Source of the DNA: Halomonas sp. LBP4
Lineage (GTDB): Bacteria > Pseudomonadota > Gammaproteobacteria > Pseudomonadales > Halomonadaceae
DNA: 64,000 nucleotides
Direction: 5' to 3'
Assembly (NCBI RefSeq): GCF_003202205.1
Contig: NZ_PDOG01000004.1
Span: 400,641-464,640 of the forward strand
Shown here: positions 17,998-34,682 of the stretch, one piece after another
Layout of the letters: every line of letters starts with the position of its first letter
Numbering within the stretch: position 1 is the stretch's first letter
Translations under genes and position numbers: made by a program
Notes under the pieces: generated by a model
The model's input: only the letters and a program-made list of their open reading frames with translations
Told to the model about the DNA's origin: nothing
Database searches by the model: none

Positions 17998-18139
17998 GTC
18001 TGTTCCCCTTTTTCTTGTTTCGTTTCATCGACGTCCGGCAGTCATAGGGAAGATCCCATGACTGCCGGACGTTCAAGTAACGTATTGTAGTAACAAACAA
18101 TAAGAAAGGGGAAATATAGCCAATCGCCGCGATGGCGTT

Positions 18140-19975
<1,836 letters not shown>

Positions 19976-19986
19976 GCGATCTCTCC

Positions 19987-21354
19987 TCAGGGTTCCTGGC
20001 GCTTGGTCGGCCGCGCCCAGTCGGCCTTGCTCACCTGGCGGCCGCGGGAGACCGCCAGGGCGTTGTCGGGCACGTCCTTGCTGATGGTGGAGCCGGCGCC
20101 GACGGTGGCTCCCTTGCCGATGCTGACCGGCGCGACCAGCGCGGTATTGGAGCCGATGAAGGCGTCGTCGCCGATCTCGGTGCGGTGCTTGTTGGCACCG
20201 TCGTAGTTGCAGGTGATGGTGCCGGCCCCGACGTTGACGTCGCGCCCCAGCGAGGCATCGCCCACATAGCTCAGGTGGTTGATCTTGCTGCCTTCTCCCA
20301 CCTCGACATTCTTGGTCTCGACGAAGTTGCCGACCTTGGCCCCCACCGCCAGTCGCGAACCGGGACGCAGCCGGGCGAAGGGACCGACGCGGTTGCGGCC
20401 GGCCACCACCGCGCCCTCGATGACGCTGTGGGGCTCGACCAGGGTCTCGGCACCGATGTGGCTGTCGCGGATCACGCAGTGGGGACCGATGCGCACCCCT
20501 TCGCCCAGTTCCACCTCGCCCTCGAAGATGCAGCCCACATCGATCTCCACGTCGTGGCCGCAGGTCAGGGTGCCGCGGATGTCGAGACGCGCCGGATCGA
20601 GCAGCGCCACGCCCTCGGCCATCAGCCGCTCGGCCAGCTCGCGCTGGTGGGCACGCTCCAGGCGCGCCATCTGGGCCCGATTGTTGACGCCCTCCACTTC
20701 GAGCGCCTGGGCCGGCTGGGTGGTGACGATCCTCACCCCCTCGGCCGCCGCCATGGCGATCACGTCGGTCAGGTAGTACTCGCCCTGGGCATTGTCGGCC
20801 GAGAGCTGCGGCAACCAACGTCTGAGCTGAGCCGCGGTCATGGCCATGATGCCGGTGTTGCACTCGCGGATGGCGAGCTCGGTCTGGGAGGCGTCCTTGT
20901 GCTCGACGATGGCCACCACCTCCCCCGCCTCGTTGCGCAGGATGCGACCGTAGCCGCCGGGCTCGGGCAGGGTCACGGTCAGCAGCCCCATATGCCGTTC
21001 GTCGACCCCCTCGAGCAGCGTCGCCAGGGTCTCGCGGCGAATCAACGGCACGTCGCCGTAGAGCACCAGCACCTTGTCGTGGCCGAGCCCGTCCAGGGCC
21101 TGGGCGACGGCATGCCCGGTGCCCTTCTGCTCGGTCTGCAGGGCGAAGCGCACCTCGCAGTCGGCCAGTGCCTCGCGCACATGCTCGGCCCCGTGGCCGA
21201 CCACCACATGGGTGCGATCGGCGGCAAGCCCCCGAGCGGTATCGACCACATGGCGCACCATCGGCTTGCCGGCCAGGCAATGCAGTACCTTGGGCAGCGT
21301 CGAGCGCATCCGCGTGCCCTGTCCGGCCGCCAGAATCACCACGTCGAGCGTCAT
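19987..21354 (-). CDS. glmU: Bifunctional GlmU, UDP-GlcNAc pyrophosphorylase and GlcN-1-P acetyltransferase
   Basis: A 455-residue two-domain enzyme. The N-terminal uridyltransferase has [30 protein letters not shown] and LYGDVPLI. The C-terminal left-handed beta-helix has hexapeptide repeats and the acetyltransferase loop [21 protein letters not shown] with NYDGANKH. It acetylates GlcN-1-P and couples it to UTP, giving UDP-GlcNAc. The second of two consecutive ATGs is favoured because GGAG lies 5 nt before it. It is the first gene of the glmU-glmS operon, next to the ATP synthase region as in Pseudomonas and E. coli. Confidence 0.97.
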   Translation of the reverse strand: MTLDVVILAAGQGTRMRSTLPKVLHCLAGKPMVRHVVDTARGLAADRTHVVVGHGAEHVREALADCEVRFALQTEQKGTGHAVAQALDGLGHDKVLVLYGDVPLIRRETLATLLEGVDERHMGLLTVTLPEPGGYGRILRNEAGEVVAIVEHKDASQTELAIRECNTGIMAMTAAQLRRWLPQLSADNAQGEYYLTDVIAMAAAEGVRIVTTQPAQALEVEGVNNRAQMARLERAHQRELAERLMAEGVALLDPARLDIRGTLTCGHDVEIDVGCIFEGEVELGEGVRIGPHCVIRDSHIGAETLVEPHSVIEGAVVAGRNRVGPFARLRPGSRLAVGAKVGNFVETKNVEVGEGSKINHLSYVGDASLGRDVNVGAGTITCNYDGANKHRTEIGDDAFIGSNTALVAPVSIGKGATVGAGSTISKDVPDNALAVSRGRQVSKADWARPTKRQEP

Positions 21355-21441
21355 CATGACTCCATGTCCATTCTCGTCAGTCGTTACATTCTAGATGGTT
21401 CCGGGCCCGGCACTCCATGCCGGCCTGGACTGGTTTGCCCC

Positions 21442-22512
21442 TCACCGCACCTCGAGGCCGAGTTCCTCGACCAGCGCCTCGCCGAAGGTTTCGACGAAGC
21501 CGGGGCTGACCCGGCTGCTCCAGCCCTCGTCCTCGCGCACGATCATCAGCACGGCGAGGCCCTGCTCCCTGGCCAGGGCCATCCCCTGCTCCTCGCCCAG
21601 CACCATCAGTGCCGTGGCCCAGGCATCCGCCCAGGCGTTGGAGGGGTGGGCCACCGTCACCGAGGCCAGCCGATGTGCGATGGGACGGCCGGTACGCGGA
21701 TCGAGGGTGTGAGAGTAACGCCGGCCCTCCTCCTCGAAGTAGTTGCGGTAGTCGCCGGAGGTGGCGACCGAGATGTCATGCAGCGGCACCACATGCCGCG
21801 CTTCCCGGCGGTCGTCCAGGGGCGCCTCGATGCCGATGCGCCAGGGCGTTCCCTCGGCGTCACGGTAGCCCTTCGCCATCACCTCCCCCCCCAGGTTGAC
21901 CAGGTAGTGCTCGATGCCCCGGCGATCCAGGTAGGCCGCCACGCGATCCGTGCCGTGGCCCTTGGCCACCCCGGAGAGATCGATGAAGATGTCCCTCACG
22001 CGCCGCGCCTGGAGCCCCTCCACGTCGAGCTCGAAACTCTCCGGGCCGACCTCGGCCAGCCGCTCGGCCAGGGTCTCGTCGTCGGGAATCTCCCGCGGGC
22101 GGGCCTCGGGACCGAAGCTCCAGAGATTGACCAGGCCACCCAGGGACATGTCGAAGGCCCCATCGCTGGCCTCGGCCACCGCCTGGCCGATCGCCAGCAC
22201 CTCGATCAGTTCGTCGGAGAGGGGTTGCCATTCCCCGACCGGCGCCTGGTTGAAGGCCACCAGTTCCGAGTCGTCACGATACGTGGACATGGAAGCATCC
22301 ACCTCATCGAGCTCGGCGAGAAACTCCGTCTCGATCTCGCGCGCCTCGCCCTGGGTCAAGGGATCGGCGATGGTCACCTGGTAGAAGCTGCCGAAGACCT
22401 GCCCCTCCAGGCGCACCGGCGACTCCAGCGGCCTATCGCTCTCCGAGCAGGCCGCCAGCAAGGCGGCGAAGGCCAGCAGCAGCGTCAACGACAGCAGACG
22501 GGACGGGGTCAT
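21442..22512 (-). CDS. apbE: FAD:protein FMN transferase ApbE
   Basis: A 356-residue lipoprotein with lipobox LLAAC (Cys22). ApbE features follow: MSTYRDDSELVAFN (about 95), LSGVAKGHGTDRVA (about 185), YLVNLGGEVMAKG and SVATSGDYRNYF, then SHTLDPRTGRPI and a late DAWATALMVLG segment that binds FAD and metal. ApbE attaches FMN to Thr in Na+-NQR, Rnf and related proteins in the periplasm. No nqr or rnf genes adjoin it here, but NQR is common in halophiles. It follows uppP by 34 bp on the same strand. Confidence 0.94.
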   Translation of the reverse strand: MTPSRLLSLTLLLAFAALLAACSESDRPLESPVRLEGQVFGSFYQVTIADPLTQGEAREIETEFLAELDEVDASMSTYRDDSELVAFNQAPVGEWQPLSDELIEVLAIGQAVAEASDGAFDMSLGGLVNLWSFGPEARPREIPDDETLAERLAEVGPESFELDVEGLQARRVRDIFIDLSGVAKGHGTDRVAAYLDRRGIEHYLVNLGGEVMAKGYRDAEGTPWRIGIEAPLDDRREARHVVPLHDISVATSGDYRNYFEEEGRRYSHTLDPRTGRPIAHRLASVTVAHPSNAWADAWATALMVLGEEQGMALAREQGLAVLMIVREDEGWSSRVSPGFVETFGEALVEELGLEVR

Positions 22513-22546
22513 TGCTCAGGGTCTCCGGCAGGCAGGTGGTGCGAGC

Positions 22547-23344
22547 TTACCAGAACAACCACAGCAGCCAGAGTCCCAGCACGATGCGATAGACCACGAA
22601 GGGCTGCATGCCGATCCGGCGGATGAAGACCAGGAAGTAGTGGATGCAGAGGTAGGCACTGATGCCCGACAGCAGGCTGCCCACCACCAGGGTCGACCAG
22701 TCCACCGCCCGGTCCGCGCTGACCAGGCCGAGGATCTCGAGGGCGCTGGCGAGCACGATCACCGGAATCGACAGCAGGAAGGAGAAGCGTGCCGCCCCTT
22801 CCCGGCTCAGGCCCAGCAGCAGCGCCGCGGTGATGGTGATCCCCGAGCGTGACGTGCCGGGGATCAGCGCCAGCGCCTGGGCGCCGCCGATCAGCAGGGC
22901 GTCCTTCAGGGTCAGCTGGTACTCGCTGCGCGCCCCGCGATGGCGCCAGTCGGCATAGCCGAGCAGCACGCCGAAGCCGATCAGGCCGGCGGCGATGATC
23001 AGCGGCGAGCGCATGCCGACCTCGATGGCGTCGTGAAAGACCAGGCCGACCACGCAGACCGGGATCGTCGCCAGCAGCACCCACCAGGCGAGGCGGGCAT
23101 CCTCGTCGGCCGCCCGGCCGCGCAGCGAATCGGCCCAGCTGACGATCATCCTGCGCAGTTCGTGGCGGAAATAGAGCACCACCGCCGCCAGGCTGCCGAG
23201 ATGCAGCGCGACGTCGAAGGCCAGTCCCTGGTCGTCCCAGGGGGTCAGCACCGGTACCAGGATCAGGTGAGCGGAGCTGGAGATGGGCAGGAACTCGGTC
23301 AGTCCCTGAACGATCGAGAGAACGGCAACCTGGAGCCAGTCCAT
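22547..23344 (-). CDS. uppP: Undecaprenyl-diphosphatase UppP (BacA)
   Basis: A 265-residue integral membrane protein with about eight helices and both catalytic motifs: QGLTEFLPISSSAHL near residue 15 (catalytic Glu and Ser cluster) and LIPGTSRSGITI near residue 165 (PGTSRSG, phosphate-binding). It recycles undecaprenyl pyrophosphate to the lipid carrier for peptidoglycan synthesis. The ATG of MDWLQVA has AGGAA upstream; a longer open frame to the right has no family similarity. The gene lies just upstream of apbE on the same strand. Confidence 0.96.
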   Translation of the reverse strand: MDWLQVAVLSIVQGLTEFLPISSSAHLILVPVLTPWDDQGLAFDVALHLGSLAAVVLYFRHELRRMIVSWADSLRGRAADEDARLAWWVLLATIPVCVVGLVFHDAIEVGMRSPLIIAAGLIGFGVLLGYADWRHRGARSEYQLTLKDALLIGGAQALALIPGTSRSGITITAALLLGLSREGAARFSFLLSIPVIVLASALEILGLVSADRAVDWSTLVVGSLLSGISAYLCIHYFLVFIRRIGMQPFVVYRIVLGLWLLWLFW

Positions 23345-23524
23345 GGCGATTCCTGTGTGGATGGACGAAGCCGATGACGGCGAACACGGTGGCGAAGCGA
23401 CTCGAGCGGCCCGTCCACTGGAGCGGCTCGTCGCCCGGCCGACGCCGAGCATACACATCCGTCACGAGGTTGTCCGCCTCGCCTCCGCGACGGACGAAGC
23501 GACGTTGTGTGCTGGCGGCGACGA

Positions 23525-24898
23525 TCACAGGCCGGCCAGGATCGCCGTGGCGATACTGAAATAGATCAGCACCCCCGAGGCATCGATCAGCGTCGTCACC
23601 AGCGGTGCCGAAGCCGTGGCCGGGTCCCAGCCCAGGCGGTCGAGCAGGAACGGCAGGCACATGCCCAGCAGGCTGCCGAACAGCACGATGGTGACCATGC
23701 TCATGGCCACCACCATGGCCACCGCCTCGCCACCGCGCAGCACACCGATGGGCGCCACCGCCAGCGCCATGGTCAGCCCCAGGGAACCGGCCACCAGCAG
23801 CTCGCGGCCGAGCAGCTTGCCCCAGTCCTTGACCCCGACGTCGCCGGTGGCCATGCCGCGCACCATCAGGGTGGCGGCCTGGGCGCCGGCGTTGCCGCCG
23901 CTGCCGATCAGCAGCGGCAGGAAGAACACCAGGGCCACCTGGGCGACGATGGTGTCCTCGAAGTAGGCGATGCCGGCACCGGAGAGGAGGTTACCGAACA
24001 CCAGCAGCACCAGCCAGATCACCCGCTTGCGGTAGAGGCTCCACAGCGGCACCCGGCTGACGCCATCCTCCAGCTGGCCGATGGACATCCCCTTGTGGAT
24101 ATCCTCGGTGGCCTCGGACTCGGCCACGTCCATGGCGTCATCGTGGGTGACGATGCCGACCAGGCGCTGCTCGGCATCGATCACCGGCACGGCCAGCAGG
24201 TCGTAGCGAGCCACCGCCCGGGCGACTTCCTCCTGCTCCTGGTCGACGGGGATGCTGATCACGTCCTTGATCATCAGGTCGTCGACCCTGGCCGTCGGCC
24301 GCGCCACCATCAGCTGGCGCAGCGACAGGGTGCCGGCCAGGCGGCCATCCGGGTCGATGATGTAGAGCTGGTAGACGGTCTCCGCATCCGGCGCCGTCTG
24401 ACGCACCCGCATCATCGCCTGGGAGACCGTCATGCCGCTGGGGATGGCCACGTAGTCCGAGGTCATGATGGCCCCGGCGGTGCCCTCCTCATAGCTGGCC
24501 AGCCGCTTGAGATCCTCGCGCTCCTGGCGCGCCATGCGCCGCAGCAGGGTCTCGCGGCGGTCCTCGCCGAGCAGGTTGAAGAGGTCGGCACGCTCGTCCG
24601 ACCCCATCTCTTCCAGCACCGCGAGCAGCGTTTCGTCGGACATCGCCTCGGCCACATCGGTCTGCTCCTCGCCCGGCAGGTAGCCGAGCACATTGGCCCG
24701 CCGTTCGATGGGCAGGCTGTCGAGCAGGCCGAGGGCGATGGGCAGATCATCCTCTTCGGCGAGGATGTCCTCGACGATCTCGGCGATATCCGCGGAACGC
24801 AACTCCGGCAGCAGTTGATCGAGACGCTCGCCCTGCTCCTCGGACAGCGCCGTCAGCAGCGCCTCCTTCTGTTCCTGCAGGGTCTCATTCAATGACAT
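23525..24898 (-). CDS. mgtE: Magnesium transporter MgtE
   Basis: A 457-residue protein with the complete MgtE plan: acidic N domain (residues 1-about 130, with ADIAEIVEDILAEED), a CBS pair (about 130-260, including GAIMTSDYVAIPSGMTV and HDDAMDVAESEATEDIHKG), a connecting helix, and five C-terminal membrane helices with GSGGNAGAQAATLMVRG as pore motif. It is a Mg2+-gated Mg2+ channel. AGGAGG touches an upstream ATG but is 6 nt from the chosen second ATG. No M-box or other leader structure was recognised. Confidence 0.96.
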   Translation of the reverse strand: MSLNETLQEQKEALLTALSEEQGERLDQLLPELRSADIAEIVEDILAEEDDLPIALGLLDSLPIERRANVLGYLPGEEQTDVAEAMSDETLLAVLEEMGSDERADLFNLLGEDRRETLLRRMARQEREDLKRLASYEEGTAGAIMTSDYVAIPSGMTVSQAMMRVRQTAPDAETVYQLYIIDPDGRLAGTLSLRQLMVARPTARVDDLMIKDVISIPVDQEQEEVARAVARYDLLAVPVIDAEQRLVGIVTHDDAMDVAESEATEDIHKGMSIGQLEDGVSRVPLWSLYRKRVIWLVLLVFGNLLSGAGIAYFEDTIVAQVALVFFLPLLIGSGGNAGAQAATLMVRGMATGDVGVKDWGKLLGRELLVAGSLGLTMALAVAPIGVLRGGEAVAMVVAMSMVTIVLFGSLLGMCLPFLLDRLGWDPATASAPLVTTLIDASGVLIYFSIATAILAGL

Positions 24899-24985
24899 GG
24901 GCATCCTCCTGACGCCGCCAGGCTGCAGGCAAGGGCCGCCTGCGCGGAGACGCGTTGTGCAGCGAGCATGATATCAGACGCGAAA

Positions 24986-25015
24986 ACGCCCCCCGAACAT
25001 GGCTCCGGGGGGCGT
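24986..25015 (-). terminator. Rho-independent terminator of the atp operon
   Basis: Reading the minus strand, ACGCCCCCCG, a 10-nt loop and CGGGGGGCGT form a perfect 10-bp stem running into TTTT. It lies about 22 nt after the atpC stop codon. Confidence 0.85.
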
Positions 25016-25036
25016 CTTCCACGGCAGGAGCGTCGA

Positions 25037-25465
25037 TCAGCCCTTGCCGGCCTTCTTGCGCAGTTGCTGGATGGTACGCAGCTGCGCCACGGCTTCGGCG
25101 AGCTCTGCCGTGGCGCGGGTGTAATCCAGCTCCGCGGACTGGTCGTTGAGCGCCCTCAGCGCATGCTGCCGGGCTTCCTCGGCGGAAGCCTCGTCCAGGT
25201 CCTTGGCGCGGGCGGCGGAGTCGGCGAGGATGGTCACCACGTCGGGCTGCACTTCGAGGAAGCCGCCGGAGACGTAGTAGTTCTCCTCCTGTCCACCGTC
25301 ATGGATCACGCGGATCGGCCCCGGATGCAGCTCGGTCAGCAGCGGAGCGTGGCCCGGGAGGATCCCCAGGTCGCCCATCACCCCGGCGGCGATCACCTGC
25401 TCGACCTCGCCGGAGTAGACCGAGGCCTCGGCGCTCACGATTTCGCACTTGAAGCTGTTCGCCAT
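25037..25465 (-). CDS. atpC: F1Fo ATP synthase epsilon subunit
   Basis: A 142-residue protein with the epsilon beta-sandwich (FKCEIVSAEASVYSGEVEQVIAAGVMGDLGILPGHAPLLTEL) and a C-terminal helical hairpin ending AQLRTIQQLRKKAGKG. Epsilon is part of the central rotor stalk and inhibits ATP hydrolysis. It is the last gene of the nine-gene atp operon, 25 bp after atpD, and is followed by a strong terminator. Length equals that of proteobacterial homologues. Confidence 0.97.
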   Translation of the reverse strand: MANSFKCEIVSAEASVYSGEVEQVIAAGVMGDLGILPGHAPLLTELHPGPIRVIHDGGQEENYYVSGGFLEVQPDVVTILADSAARAKDLDEASAEEARQHALRALNDQSAELDYTRATAELAEAVAQLRTIQQLRKKAGKG

Positions 25466-25490
25466 AGCGAAGTCCCCCTGGTGGACGGCC

Positions 25491-27823
<2,333 letters not shown>

Positions 27824-27890
27824 AGCGATCTACCTCGTTCGTGGCCCTCAGAAAGCTCCAGGGCCCGCCCCTGGGGGCGGGCCGGCGGGA

Positions 27891-29435
<1,545 letters not shown>

Positions 29436-29451
29436 GCCATGTCCCTCAGAC

Positions 29452-29988
29452 TCAGGCGGAAAGGGCTTCGGTGAGGCGGTTGAGTCGACCGCGTACCGAA
29501 CCGTCGATGACGGTGTCGCCGGTACGCAGGATGACACCGCCGAGAAGCGTCGGGTCCACCTGAGTGGTAATGGAGATTTCGCGATTCAGGCGCTTCTTGA
29601 GCGCGCCGGCGAGCTTCTGCTGCTGCTTGTCATCGAGCGCATAGGCCGAGACCACGGTGACGTCGATGCGCTTCTCGAGCTCCGCGCGCATCCGCTCGAA
29701 CTGCTCGGCGATGTCGGTCAGGGCCGCCAGGCGCCCCTTCTCTCCGAGGGTCTCGAGGAAGCGACGCGCGGCGTGGTCGACATCGACGTCGGCCACCTCG
29801 ATGACCAGGGCCACCTTGCGCTCGGTGGACAGCTTCGGGCTGGAGAGCAGCTTCTGGACATCACGGTCGGCAGCGACCTGGCCCAGCATCGCGAGCCAGC
29901 CGGCCCAGGCGTCCAGCACCTGATGATCGCGTGCGTACTCGAATGCCGCCTTGGCGTAGGGTCGAGCGACGGTAGACAGTTCCGCCAT
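29452..29988 (-). CDS. atpH: F1Fo ATP synthase delta subunit
   Basis: A 178-residue protein. The N-terminal helical bundle begins [17 protein letters not shown], and the C-terminal domain contains [33 protein letters not shown], the OSCP/delta signature. It joins the F1 head to the peripheral b stalk. AGGAGGTGAT, 3 nt before the ATG, is an almost complete anti-16S match. It lies between atpF and atpA. Confidence 0.97.
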   Translation of the reverse strand: MAELSTVARPYAKAAFEYARDHQVLDAWAGWLAMLGQVAADRDVQKLLSSPKLSTERKVALVIEVADVDVDHAARRFLETLGEKGRLAALTDIAEQFERMRAELEKRIDVTVVSAYALDDKQQQKLAGALKKRLNREISITTQVDPTLLGGVILRTGDTVIDGSVRGRLNRLTEALSA

Positions 29989-29999
29989 GGATCACCTCC

Positions 30000-30470
30000 T
30001 CACAGTTCGGCGGCAAGCTTGTCGAGCAGCTTGCGATGTGCCTTCTCGTCGACGGAGGCTTCAAGGACACGCTCGGCACCGGCGACGGCCAGCGTCGACA
30101 CCTGGGCACGCAGCTCGTCCTTGGCGCGGTGGATTTCCTGCTCGATCTCGGCGCGCGCGCCGGCGACCAATCGCTCGCCTTCGGCACGGGCCTGCTCGCG
30201 GGCCTCCTCGATCATCTGAGCGGAGCGCTTGTTCGCCTGCTCGAGGATCTGGGAGGCCTGCTCCTTGCTCTCGCGCAGGGTCTCGTTGGCGCGCTCCTGG
30301 GCGAGCTCGAGGTCACGGGTTGCACGGCTGGCCGCATCGAGGCCATCGGCGATCTTCTTCTGACGCTCGTGGAGCGCATTGCTGATCGGTGGCCACACGT
30401 ACTTCAGGCAAAACCAGACAAAGATCGCGAAGGCGATCGTCTGTCCGATAAGCGTCATGTTGATATTCAC
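30000..30470 (-). CDS. atpF: F1Fo ATP synthase b subunit
   Basis: A 156-residue protein, identical in length to E. coli b. One N-terminal membrane helix ([23 protein letters not shown]) is followed by a long charged helix ([21 protein letters not shown]) that forms the peripheral stalk dimer. Translation starts at GTG: aligned to family proteins (MNxN.. before the helix) this is the right position, and AGAGGT lies 8 nt upstream. A downstream ATG would remove four residues of the normal N-terminus. Confidence 0.97.
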   Translation of the reverse strand: MNINMTLIGQTIAFAIFVWFCLKYVWPPISNALHERQKKIADGLDAASRATRDLELAQERANETLRESKEQASQILEQANKRSAQMIEEAREQARAEGERLVAGARAEIEQEIHRAKDELRAQVSTLAVAGAERVLEASVDEKAHRKLLDKLAAEL

Positions 30471-30542
30471 AGGGATGTACCTCTGACAGGTTCGTGGCGA
30501 CCGGAAACGAACACACCGAGCGCCGGGCGCCCGGTGCTGTCA

Positions 30543-30809
<267 letters not shown>

Positions 30810-30843
30810 TTAAGGGTTGATGAAAGTGCAAGCGTTGCTCGTT

Positions 30844-31692
<849 letters not shown>

Positions 31693-32076
31693 TCAGTCAC
31701 GCAGCAGCCAGGGAGCCAGCCAGTGCATGAGGTGAACCGCCACGTATGCGCCAAAGAAAAAAGCCGGGTTTGAGGGGGGCACTGTCACGAACACCAGGGC
31801 GAACAGTGCCACCGTCAAACCAAACTTGCCCGCCTCGGCCCGATAGAAAATCGACACGAAGCGCCTTGCATGTCGGCCGGCACGCTGGCTGCCGACCCGC
31901 CATACGAAATACAGGTTGGGAAGAAGACAGATCAGCCCGCCGGTCGCCGCCGAGATGGCTGCCTTCTGCCCGCCGACCGCGAAGCCGAGGACAGCCATGA
32001 CGATGATGGCCAGTCCCTGGGCCTGCAGAAGGCGACGATGATTCGGAAGTCGTCGCTCCGCACGGGACCTAGCCAT
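31693..32076 (-). CDS. atpI: ATP synthase protein I
   Basis: A 127-residue protein with four hydrophobic segments, basic N-terminus (RAERRLPNHRRLL) and the GLICLLPNLYFVWRV segment common to AtpI. AtpI is not required for activity but assists c-ring assembly in some bacteria. It is the first gene of the operon; the promoter should lie in the about 200 bp between it and parB, where I could not pick a convincing site. Confidence 0.93.
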   Translation of the reverse strand: MARSRAERRLPNHRRLLQAQGLAIIVMAVLGFAVGGQKAAISAATGGLICLLPNLYFVWRVGSQRAGRHARRFVSIFYRAEAGKFGLTVALFALVFVTVPPSNPAFFFGAYVAVHLMHWLAPWLLRD

Positions 32077-32283
32077 GCCGACTCCCCATGACTTCCAGCG
32101 GACGAGGCAGCGCCGTCTGCGGCGCTGCGTCCCGCGCGGACAAACACCGGCGGATTATAGGGAAGCCCCTCCGGCCGTTCAACCAGAGCGGTGTCGATTC
32201 CGAGGATATCCGGTCACTTTTCGACCAAAGGGGGACGGGTTGTCGACATTGGCCGGCGCGCGCCGCCCTGTCCGGCACCGCCC

Positions 32284-33192
32284 TCAACGAATGTGCTCCA
32301 GGATGCCGTCCAGTTCGTCGAGGCTGGCGTAGCGGATCGTGACCCGCCCCTTGCCGCCGCGACCGTGCTGGATCTTCACCGGCGCGCCGAGCAGCTCGCC
32401 CAGCCGGGTCTCGAGACGCGCCACATCGGGGCTCGGCGCCGGCCGCTCGGCCTTGCGCGGCTCGCCGGCGGCGAGCCGCTTGACCAGCGCCTCGGTGTCT
32501 CGGACGGTGAGATCCTTGTTGACCACCTCGTGGGCCGCCTTGCGCTGCTTCGCCCCGGACAGCGCCAGCAGGGCCCGGGCGTGCCCCATGTCCAGGTCGC
32601 CGCGCTCGAGCAGGGTCTGGACCTCCGGGTCGAGGGTGAGCAGGCGCAGCAGGTTGGCCACCTGGGCGCGGGACCGTCCCACGGCATCGGCCGCCTGCTG
32701 CTGGGTGAGTTCGAACTCCTCGAGCAGACGCTTGAGGGCCATCGCCTCCTCCACCGGATTGAGGTTCTCGCGCTGGATGTTCTCGATCAGCGCCAGCGCC
32801 AGCGCCACCTGGTCGCTGACGTCGCGGATGACCGCGGGAATGACGTCCAGCTCCGCCAGCTGGGCGGCACGCCAGCGACGTTCGCCGGCGATGATCTCGT
32901 AGCGATCCTTGGCGACGGGACGCACCACGATGGGCTGCATCACGCCCTGGGCGCGGATCGAGTCGGCGAGTTCCTCCAGCGCCTCGGGCTGGATATCGCG
33001 CCGCGGCTGATACTTGCCGCGGGTGAGCTGGCCCAGCGACAGGCGTTCGAGTCGCTCCTCGGCCACCGGCGCCTCGCCCTCCTCCGGCCCGGTCGGGTCG
33101 ACCCCCGGAAGGTCCAGATTCTCGCGGCGGCGGGCATTGGCCCCGATCAGGGCATCCAGGCCGCGTCCCAGGGCGCGTTTATTGCGCGTCAT
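32284..33192 (-). CDS. parB: Chromosome-partitioning protein ParB
   Basis: A 302-residue ParB/Spo0J. N-terminal RALGRGLDALIG precedes a linker; the ParB CTPase domain has KYQPRRDIQPEALEELADSI and the box II motif IIAGERRWRAAQLA; the helix-turn-helix is TQQQAADAVGRSRAQVANLLRLL; the C-terminal dimerisation domain ends LDELDGILEHIR. It binds parS, slides as a CTP clamp and is moved by ParA. The second nearby ATG is chosen because GAGGG is 7 nt before it. The parS-type sites are found in this same window at 59-64 kb. Confidence 0.96.
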   Translation of the reverse strand: MTRNKRALGRGLDALIGANARRRENLDLPGVDPTGPEEGEAPVAEERLERLSLGQLTRGKYQPRRDIQPEALEELADSIRAQGVMQPIVVRPVAKDRYEIIAGERRWRAAQLAELDVIPAVIRDVSDQVALALALIENIQRENLNPVEEAMALKRLLEEFELTQQQAADAVGRSRAQVANLLRLLTLDPEVQTLLERGDLDMGHARALLALSGAKQRKAAHEVVNKDLTVRDTEALVKRLAAGEPRKAERPAPSPDVARLETRLGELLGAPVKIQHGRGGKGRVTIRYASLDELDGILEHIR

Positions 33193-33229
33193 CGACATTC
33201 CCTCATCACAGCGGATTACAGCGCTCGGT

Positions 33230-34009
33230 CTACAGAGACAGCCGGCGGATCAGCTCCTTGGCCAGCACCCGATGGGCCTGGCTGCCCCGCGAGAAACGCG
33301 CGTACTTGGTCACCGGCAGGCCATGGCTCGGCGCCTCGGCGACCCGCACGTTGCGGGGGATGGTGGTCTTGAGCAGGGCATCACCGAAGTAGTCGCGCAG
33401 TTGCTTGCTGACATCCCGCGTCAGGCTGTTGCGCGAGTCGAACATGGTGCGCAGGATGCCATAGACCTCCAGGTCCAGGTTCACGCTGTCCTTGATCTGT
33501 TCGACGGTATCGAGCAGCGCCGAGAGTCCCTCGAGGGCGTAGAACTCGCACTGCAGCGGAATCAGCACGCCGTTGGCCGCGGTCAGGGCATTGACGGTGA
33601 GCATGTTGAGCGACGGCGGACAGTCGATCAGCACCACGTCATACTCGCCGGCGACATCGGAGAGGGCCTCGACCAGGCAGCGTTCGCGCCCCTCGTCGCG
33701 GTCGAGCAGCTCGACCTCGGCAGCGGTCAGGTCGCCGTTGCCCGGCAACAGAGCGAAGCCGGCCGCCGGGCAGTCGAGGATCACCTCGATGGAGCGCCGC
33801 TCTCCCAGCAGCACGTCGAGCACACTGCCATCGAGCGTGTGCTTGTCCACGCCGCTGCCCATGGTGGCATGGCCCTGGGGGTCCAGGTCGACCAGCAGCA
33901 CGCGACGGTCCAGGGCGGCCAGGCTGGCGGCCAGGTTCACGGCGGTAGTGGTCTTGCCCACGCCGCCCTTCTGGTTGGTCAAGGCTATGATCTTGGTCAC
34001 GGTCGTCAT
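33230..34009 (-). CDS. parA: Chromosome-partitioning ATPase ParA (Soj)
   Basis: A 259-residue deviant Walker ATPase: IALTNQKGGVGKTTTAVNLAASLA at the N-terminus, LLVDLDPQGHATMGSGVD, and VLIDCPPSLNMLTVNAL. It binds DNA non-specifically with ATP and drives segregation of ParB-parS complexes. The AAGG site abuts the ATG, whereas a GTG three codons later is 9 nt from it, so the real start may be 34000. It lies between rsmG and parB, the usual gammaproteobacterial order. Confidence 0.96.
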   Translation of the reverse strand: MTTVTKIIALTNQKGGVGKTTTAVNLAASLAALDRRVLLVDLDPQGHATMGSGVDKHTLDGSVLDVLLGERRSIEVILDCPAAGFALLPGNGDLTAAEVELLDRDEGRERCLVEALSDVAGEYDVVLIDCPPSLNMLTVNALTAANGVLIPLQCEFYALEGLSALLDTVEQIKDSVNLDLEVYGILRTMFDSRNSLTRDVSKQLRDYFGDALLKTTIPRNVRVAEAPSHGLPVTKYARFSRGSQAHRVLAKELIRRLSL

Positions 34010-34028
34010 CCTTGGGGTGACGGACGCC

Positions 34029-34682
34029 TCAGGGGCGGCCTGGGGTGGAACCTTGGCGCTCGAGAATCACCAGTCGGCGGCTACCGCTCTCGAAGGGTAC
34101 CGTCAGCTCGTGACGCGCAATCGGTGCGACCTCGGCGGGCAATCCGGCCAGTTCGTCCTCCACGGCCGGCCCCTTCATGGCCAGCCACTGCCCCCCGGGG
34201 GCGAGCAGGTGCTCGCTCAGCTCGACGAAATCGCCCAGGCTGGCGAAGGCCCGCGAGATGATCTGGTCGAAGCGTCCCTGGATGGCCTCGACCCGGGCCT
34301 GCACCGGGGTGACATTGCTCAGCCCCAATTCCAGCACGGCCTGGCGTTGAAAGCGTACCTTCTTGCCGTTGCTGTCGAGCAGGGTGACCGCGAGTTCCGG
34401 CCTGAGGATGGCCAGGACCAGTCCCGGCAGTCCCGCTCCCGCCCCCACATCGAGCAGTCGTGGTCCCCGGACCCAGGGCAGCACGGCGGCGCTGTCGAGC
34501 AGATGCCGGGAGACCATCTCGAGGGGATCGCGTACCGCGGTGAGGTTATAGGCGCGATTCCACTTGTGCAATAGCGACACCAGGCGCAGCAGCCCGAGGC
34601 GTGTTTCATCATCGGCGGCGATGTCGAGTCGTGCCAGGCCCTGGTCGAGCCGTTCGGCGAGCTGGGGGGCGACTGCCGTCAT
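34029..34682 (-). CDS. rsmG: 16S rRNA (guanine527-N7)-methyltransferase RsmG
   Basis: A 217-residue SAM-dependent methyltransferase. The N-terminal [20 protein letters not shown] motif and the SAM site [17 protein letters not shown] are diagnostic. It methylates N7 of G527 in 16S rRNA. Its ATG overlaps the mnmG stop in an ATGA, so the two are translationally coupled, as in many bacteria (gidA-gidB). parA follows after 19 bp. Confidence 0.97.
   Translation of the reverse strand: MTAVAPQLAERLDQGLARLDIAADDETRLGLLRLVSLLHKWNRAYNLTAVRDPLEMVSRHLLDSAAVLPWVRGPRLLDVGAGAGLPGLVLAILRPELAVTLLDSNGKKVRFQRQAVLELGLSNVTPVQARVEAIQGRFDQIISRAFASLGDFVELSEHLLAPGGQWLAMKGPAVEDELAGLPAEVAPIARHELTVPFESGSRRLVILERQGSTPGRP

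Noticed and set aside
18000..18139. glmS-type ribozyme or riboswitch near glmS
   Set aside because: glmS ribozymes lie upstream of glmS in Firmicutes; here glmS is directly behind glmU with an 11-bp gap, and no such structure is visible.
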